DNA from: Bacillota bacterium
GTDB taxonomy: Bacteria; Bacillota; Sulfobacillia; Sulfobacillales; Sulfobacillaceae
Assembly: GCA_023381095.1 (NCBI GenBank)
Contig: JAMCTO010000006.1
Span: 1,174-8,624 of the forward strand
Reading direction: 5' to 3'
Length of the DNA: 7,451 nucleotides
In this document: positions 6,026-7,451 of the stretch, in pieces
Numbering within the stretch: position 1 is the stretch's first letter
Layout: the number at the start of each line of letters is the position of its first letter
Program-made: the position numbers and the translations under genes
Notes under the pieces: generated by a model
Told to the model about the DNA's origin: nothing
Database searches by the model: none
Seen by the model: only the letters and a program-made list of their open reading frames with translations

Positions 6026-6766
6026 GTGTCAGGGCACTCTAAGTGGGCCAATATCAAGCGTAAAAAAGCCAAGGTGGATGCCGTTAAAGGCAATGTCTTT
6101 TCCCGATTGACCAAAGAAATTATGGCAGCTGCCAAGCGTGGGGGAGGCAATCCTGATCATAACTTCAAACTTCGCCTGGCCATTCAACGAGCCAAAGAAA
6201 GCAACTTGCCCCAATCCAACATCGACCGCGCGATCAAAAGAGCTACCGGACAAGAAGAAGGGGTTCAATATGAAGAGATTGTGTACGAAGGTTACGGTCC
6301 CGGTGGTGTTGCGGTGTATTTGCAGATATTGACGGATAACCGCAATCGGACTGCGGGAGAAATCCGCCACATTTTTTCTCGTCATGGAGGATCATTGGGA
6401 GAAACTGGCTGCGTGGCCTGGATGTTTGAGGCAAAAGGCCGTCTTACCTTGGGACCTACCTCTCATTCTGAAGAAGAACTGTTGGATATCGCGATTTTGG
6501 CGGGAGCGGATGATTTGCGACGCGAAGACGATGAGTATGTGGTGCTGACGGAACCAGAGGCCTTGGATATAGTGCGTCAAGAATTTGAAAGCCAGGGCAT
6601 TTCCGTGTCGGAGGTGGAATTGGTGCGGTTGCCCAAGACGCTAACCGCGGTGAGCGAAGAAGATGCAGTGCAGTTGGAGACCTTGATAGATTTGTTGGAA
6701 GACCACGACGATGTGGAAAGAGTATTCTTCAACGGGGAGTTTCCCGAAGGGTTTGGCGATGAATAG
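6026..6766 (+). CDS. yebC: YebC/PmpR (TACO1) family protein
   Basis: The family was long annotated as a transcription regulator. More recent work links several members to relief of ribosome stalling at proline-rich stretches, and the mitochondrial relative TACO1 promotes COX1 translation. The 246-residue product has the usual family length. GTG 6026 is chosen because the signature SGHSKWANIKRKKAKVDAVK follows at once and AAGGGGG (6012-6018) lies 7 bases upstream. Other family hallmarks are FSRLTKEIMAAAKRGG, NPDHNFKLRLAIQRAKESNLP, the YEGYGPGGVAVYLQ, TDNRNRTAGEIRH and HGGSLGETGCVAWMF segments, and an acidic C-terminus ending FFNGEFPEGFGDE. It begins 23 nt after nadE and is probably the last gene of the operon. 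Its 3' end overlaps the convergent methyltransferase gene by 38 bp. The gene is often beside ruvC in other bacteria; no ruv gene is seen here. Confidence 0.96.
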   Translation: MSGHSKWANIKRKKAKVDAVKGNVFSRLTKEIMAAAKRGGGNPDHNFKLRLAIQRAKESNLPQSNIDRAIKRATGQEEGVQYEEIVYEGYGPGGVAVYLQILTDNRNRTAGEIRHIFSRHGGSLGETGCVAWMFEAKGRLTLGPTSHSEEELLDIAILAGADDLRREDDEYVVLTEPEALDIVRQEFESQGISVSEVELVRLPKTLTAVSEEDAVQLETLIDLLEDHDDVERVFFNGEFPEGFGDE

Positions 6767-7379
6767 GAGATTTGGTGGCTCGTCCGGTAATCAGCGGGAC
6801 TAGCCAATTGGTTGAAATATATTGGAATTGGTCGATCACTAGGCCCTGTGCCGCGACCGCATCGACGATAGGGCGGGTCAGATGGCATCCACCACCAACT
6901 CGTTGCCAGGCGGGATCCAGAGCCGCCTGCATTCGGGCTGCGAGTTTGTTTCGGTGGATTCCGTGCTCCAAAAACAAAAATTGTCCATCTGGTTTCAGTA
7001 CCCGAAAAATTTCTTTTAGGGTTTGAGATAAATCGGCGACAGAACATAGTACCAGACTGGATAACACAGTATCAAACGTATTGTCCGCAGCAGTGATAAA
7101 TTCGGCAGGTGTAATCAGCACAGGCAACTGAGGATATTGCCGCAACAGGTGGCTGGCAAATGTGGGGTCCGGTTCAAGCAGTGTGAGAGTTTTAGCGAAC
7201 GGCAACACAGCAGGAACGTCGAGCCCGCTGCCAGCACCGATAATTAACGTTTTCCCGGTGACCAGCCGTCCTTGCGCTTCTCTGGCTTGGCCCAGAAACA
7301 GGTTTAGTACAGGTCCCCCCCGAAGATACAACCGGGAAAAGTGGGGATGAGCGCGAAATGCGTTAGATGGCTTCGACAT
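6729..7379 (-). CDS. Class I SAM-dependent methyltransferase (UbiE/METTL7-like)
   Basis: A soluble protein of 216 residues with a Rossmann methyltransferase fold. Motif I is IIGAGSGLD (46-54), the acidic residue closing the second strand is E69 in LLEPDP, and motif post-I runs FDTVLSSLVLCSV (102-114), followed by LKEIFRVLKPDGQFLFLEHG (121-140). The segment ALDPAWQRVGGGCHLTR (153-169) is typical of the small methyltransferase group near METTL7 and phospholipid or thiol methyltransferases. No substrate can be assigned, and UbiE-type quinone methylation is only one option. The ATG (complement of 7377-7379) has AAAGGGG (complement of 7385-7391) 5 bases upstream. The stop lies inside the convergent yebC-family gene, so the last dozen or so residues (K-S-P-I-H-R-Q and onward) are encoded antisense to it. 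They look like a weakly conserved tail. Confidence 0.9.
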   Translation of the reverse strand: MSKPSNAFRAHPHFSRLYLRGGPVLNLFLGQAREAQGRLVTGKTLIIGAGSGLDVPAVLPFAKTLTLLEPDPTFASHLLRQYPQLPVLITPAEFITAADNTFDTVLSSLVLCSVADLSQTLKEIFRVLKPDGQFLFLEHGIHRNKLAARMQAALDPAWQRVGGGCHLTRPIVDAVAAQGLVIDQFQYISTNWLVPLITGRATKSPIHRQTLRETPR

Positions 7380-7407
7380 ACGCGCCCCTTTCGTTTTCTG
7401 TGGTCCT

Positions 7408-7430
7408 AGGCGCAGGGAAATACCCTGCCT
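7408..7430. repeat. Short inverted repeat upstream of the methyltransferase gene
   Basis: GCAGGG (7412-7417) and CCCTGC (7423-7428) form a perfect 6-bp stem around the loop AAATA. Allowing a two-base bulge (7411-7412), AGG at 7408-7410 pairs with CCT at 7428-7430 and gives an 8-pair stem. No T-run follows on either strand, so it is not a standard terminator. It lies about 30-50 bp before the methyltransferase start, where a transcription-factor site or 5' leader hairpin would be expected. Function is unknown. The right edge of the window prevents finding the promoter. Confidence 0.5.
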
Positions 7431-7451
7431 CTGTCGTATAAAGGTGCACCA

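Noticed and set aside
6577..7047. Minus-strand open frame of 156 residues across yebC and the methyltransferase
   Set aside because: It overlaps the methyltransferase on the same strand in another frame and lies opposite yebC; no motif or ribosome binding site supports it.

Overview
The window looks like a stretch of chromosome from a Bacillota-type bacterium. The signs are a MutS2, strong purine-rich Shine-Dalgarno sites, frequent GTG starts, a moderate GC content and tight gene packing. Gene content and GC would suit a Sulfobacillus-like thermoacidophile, but that is a guess from general knowledge; no marker in the window fixes the genus. I see no mobile element, CRISPR array, tRNA or rRNA.

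Layout. Positions 1-1184 hold the C-terminal part of mutS2, cut by the left edge. A gap of about 185 bp follows, with a good extended -10 promoter and a leader of about 140 nt. Then comes a run of same-strand genes: tyrS (tyrosyl-tRNA synthetase), a TPR protein, a ThiF/MoeB-like E1 enzyme, a 106-residue protein, a two-domain glutamine-dependent NAD+ synthetase (nadE) and a YebC-family protein. After the tyrS break, every junction is an overlap or a gap of 23 nt or less, and each gene has its own ribosome binding site, so the run reads as one operon. A class I SAM methyltransferase on the minus strand converges on it, and its 3' end overlaps the yebC-family gene by 38 bp. The last 70 bp hold that gene's ribosome binding site and a short inverted repeat.

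How the genes fit together. tyrS and yebC concern translation, nadE makes NAD+, and the E1-like enzyme should adenylate a carboxyl terminus, but its partner is not in the window. The TPR protein probably acts as a protein-binding scaffold. The grouping may be no more than housekeeping co-transcription.

Two points stand out. First, the 5' end of tyrS carries an exact 17-bp tandem duplication (1412-1428 and 1429-1445) that breaks the reading frame. The strong ribosome binding site and the natural N-terminus sit in one frame, the rest of the enzyme in another, and the upstream frame ends in a GTGA overlap with a possible restart codon. Second, the E1-like protein lacks the usual N-terminal RYxRQ helix, while the small protein encoded just after it looks like exactly that helix plus a degenerate first Rossmann unit. 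Together they suggest a split or heterodimeric bacterial E1.
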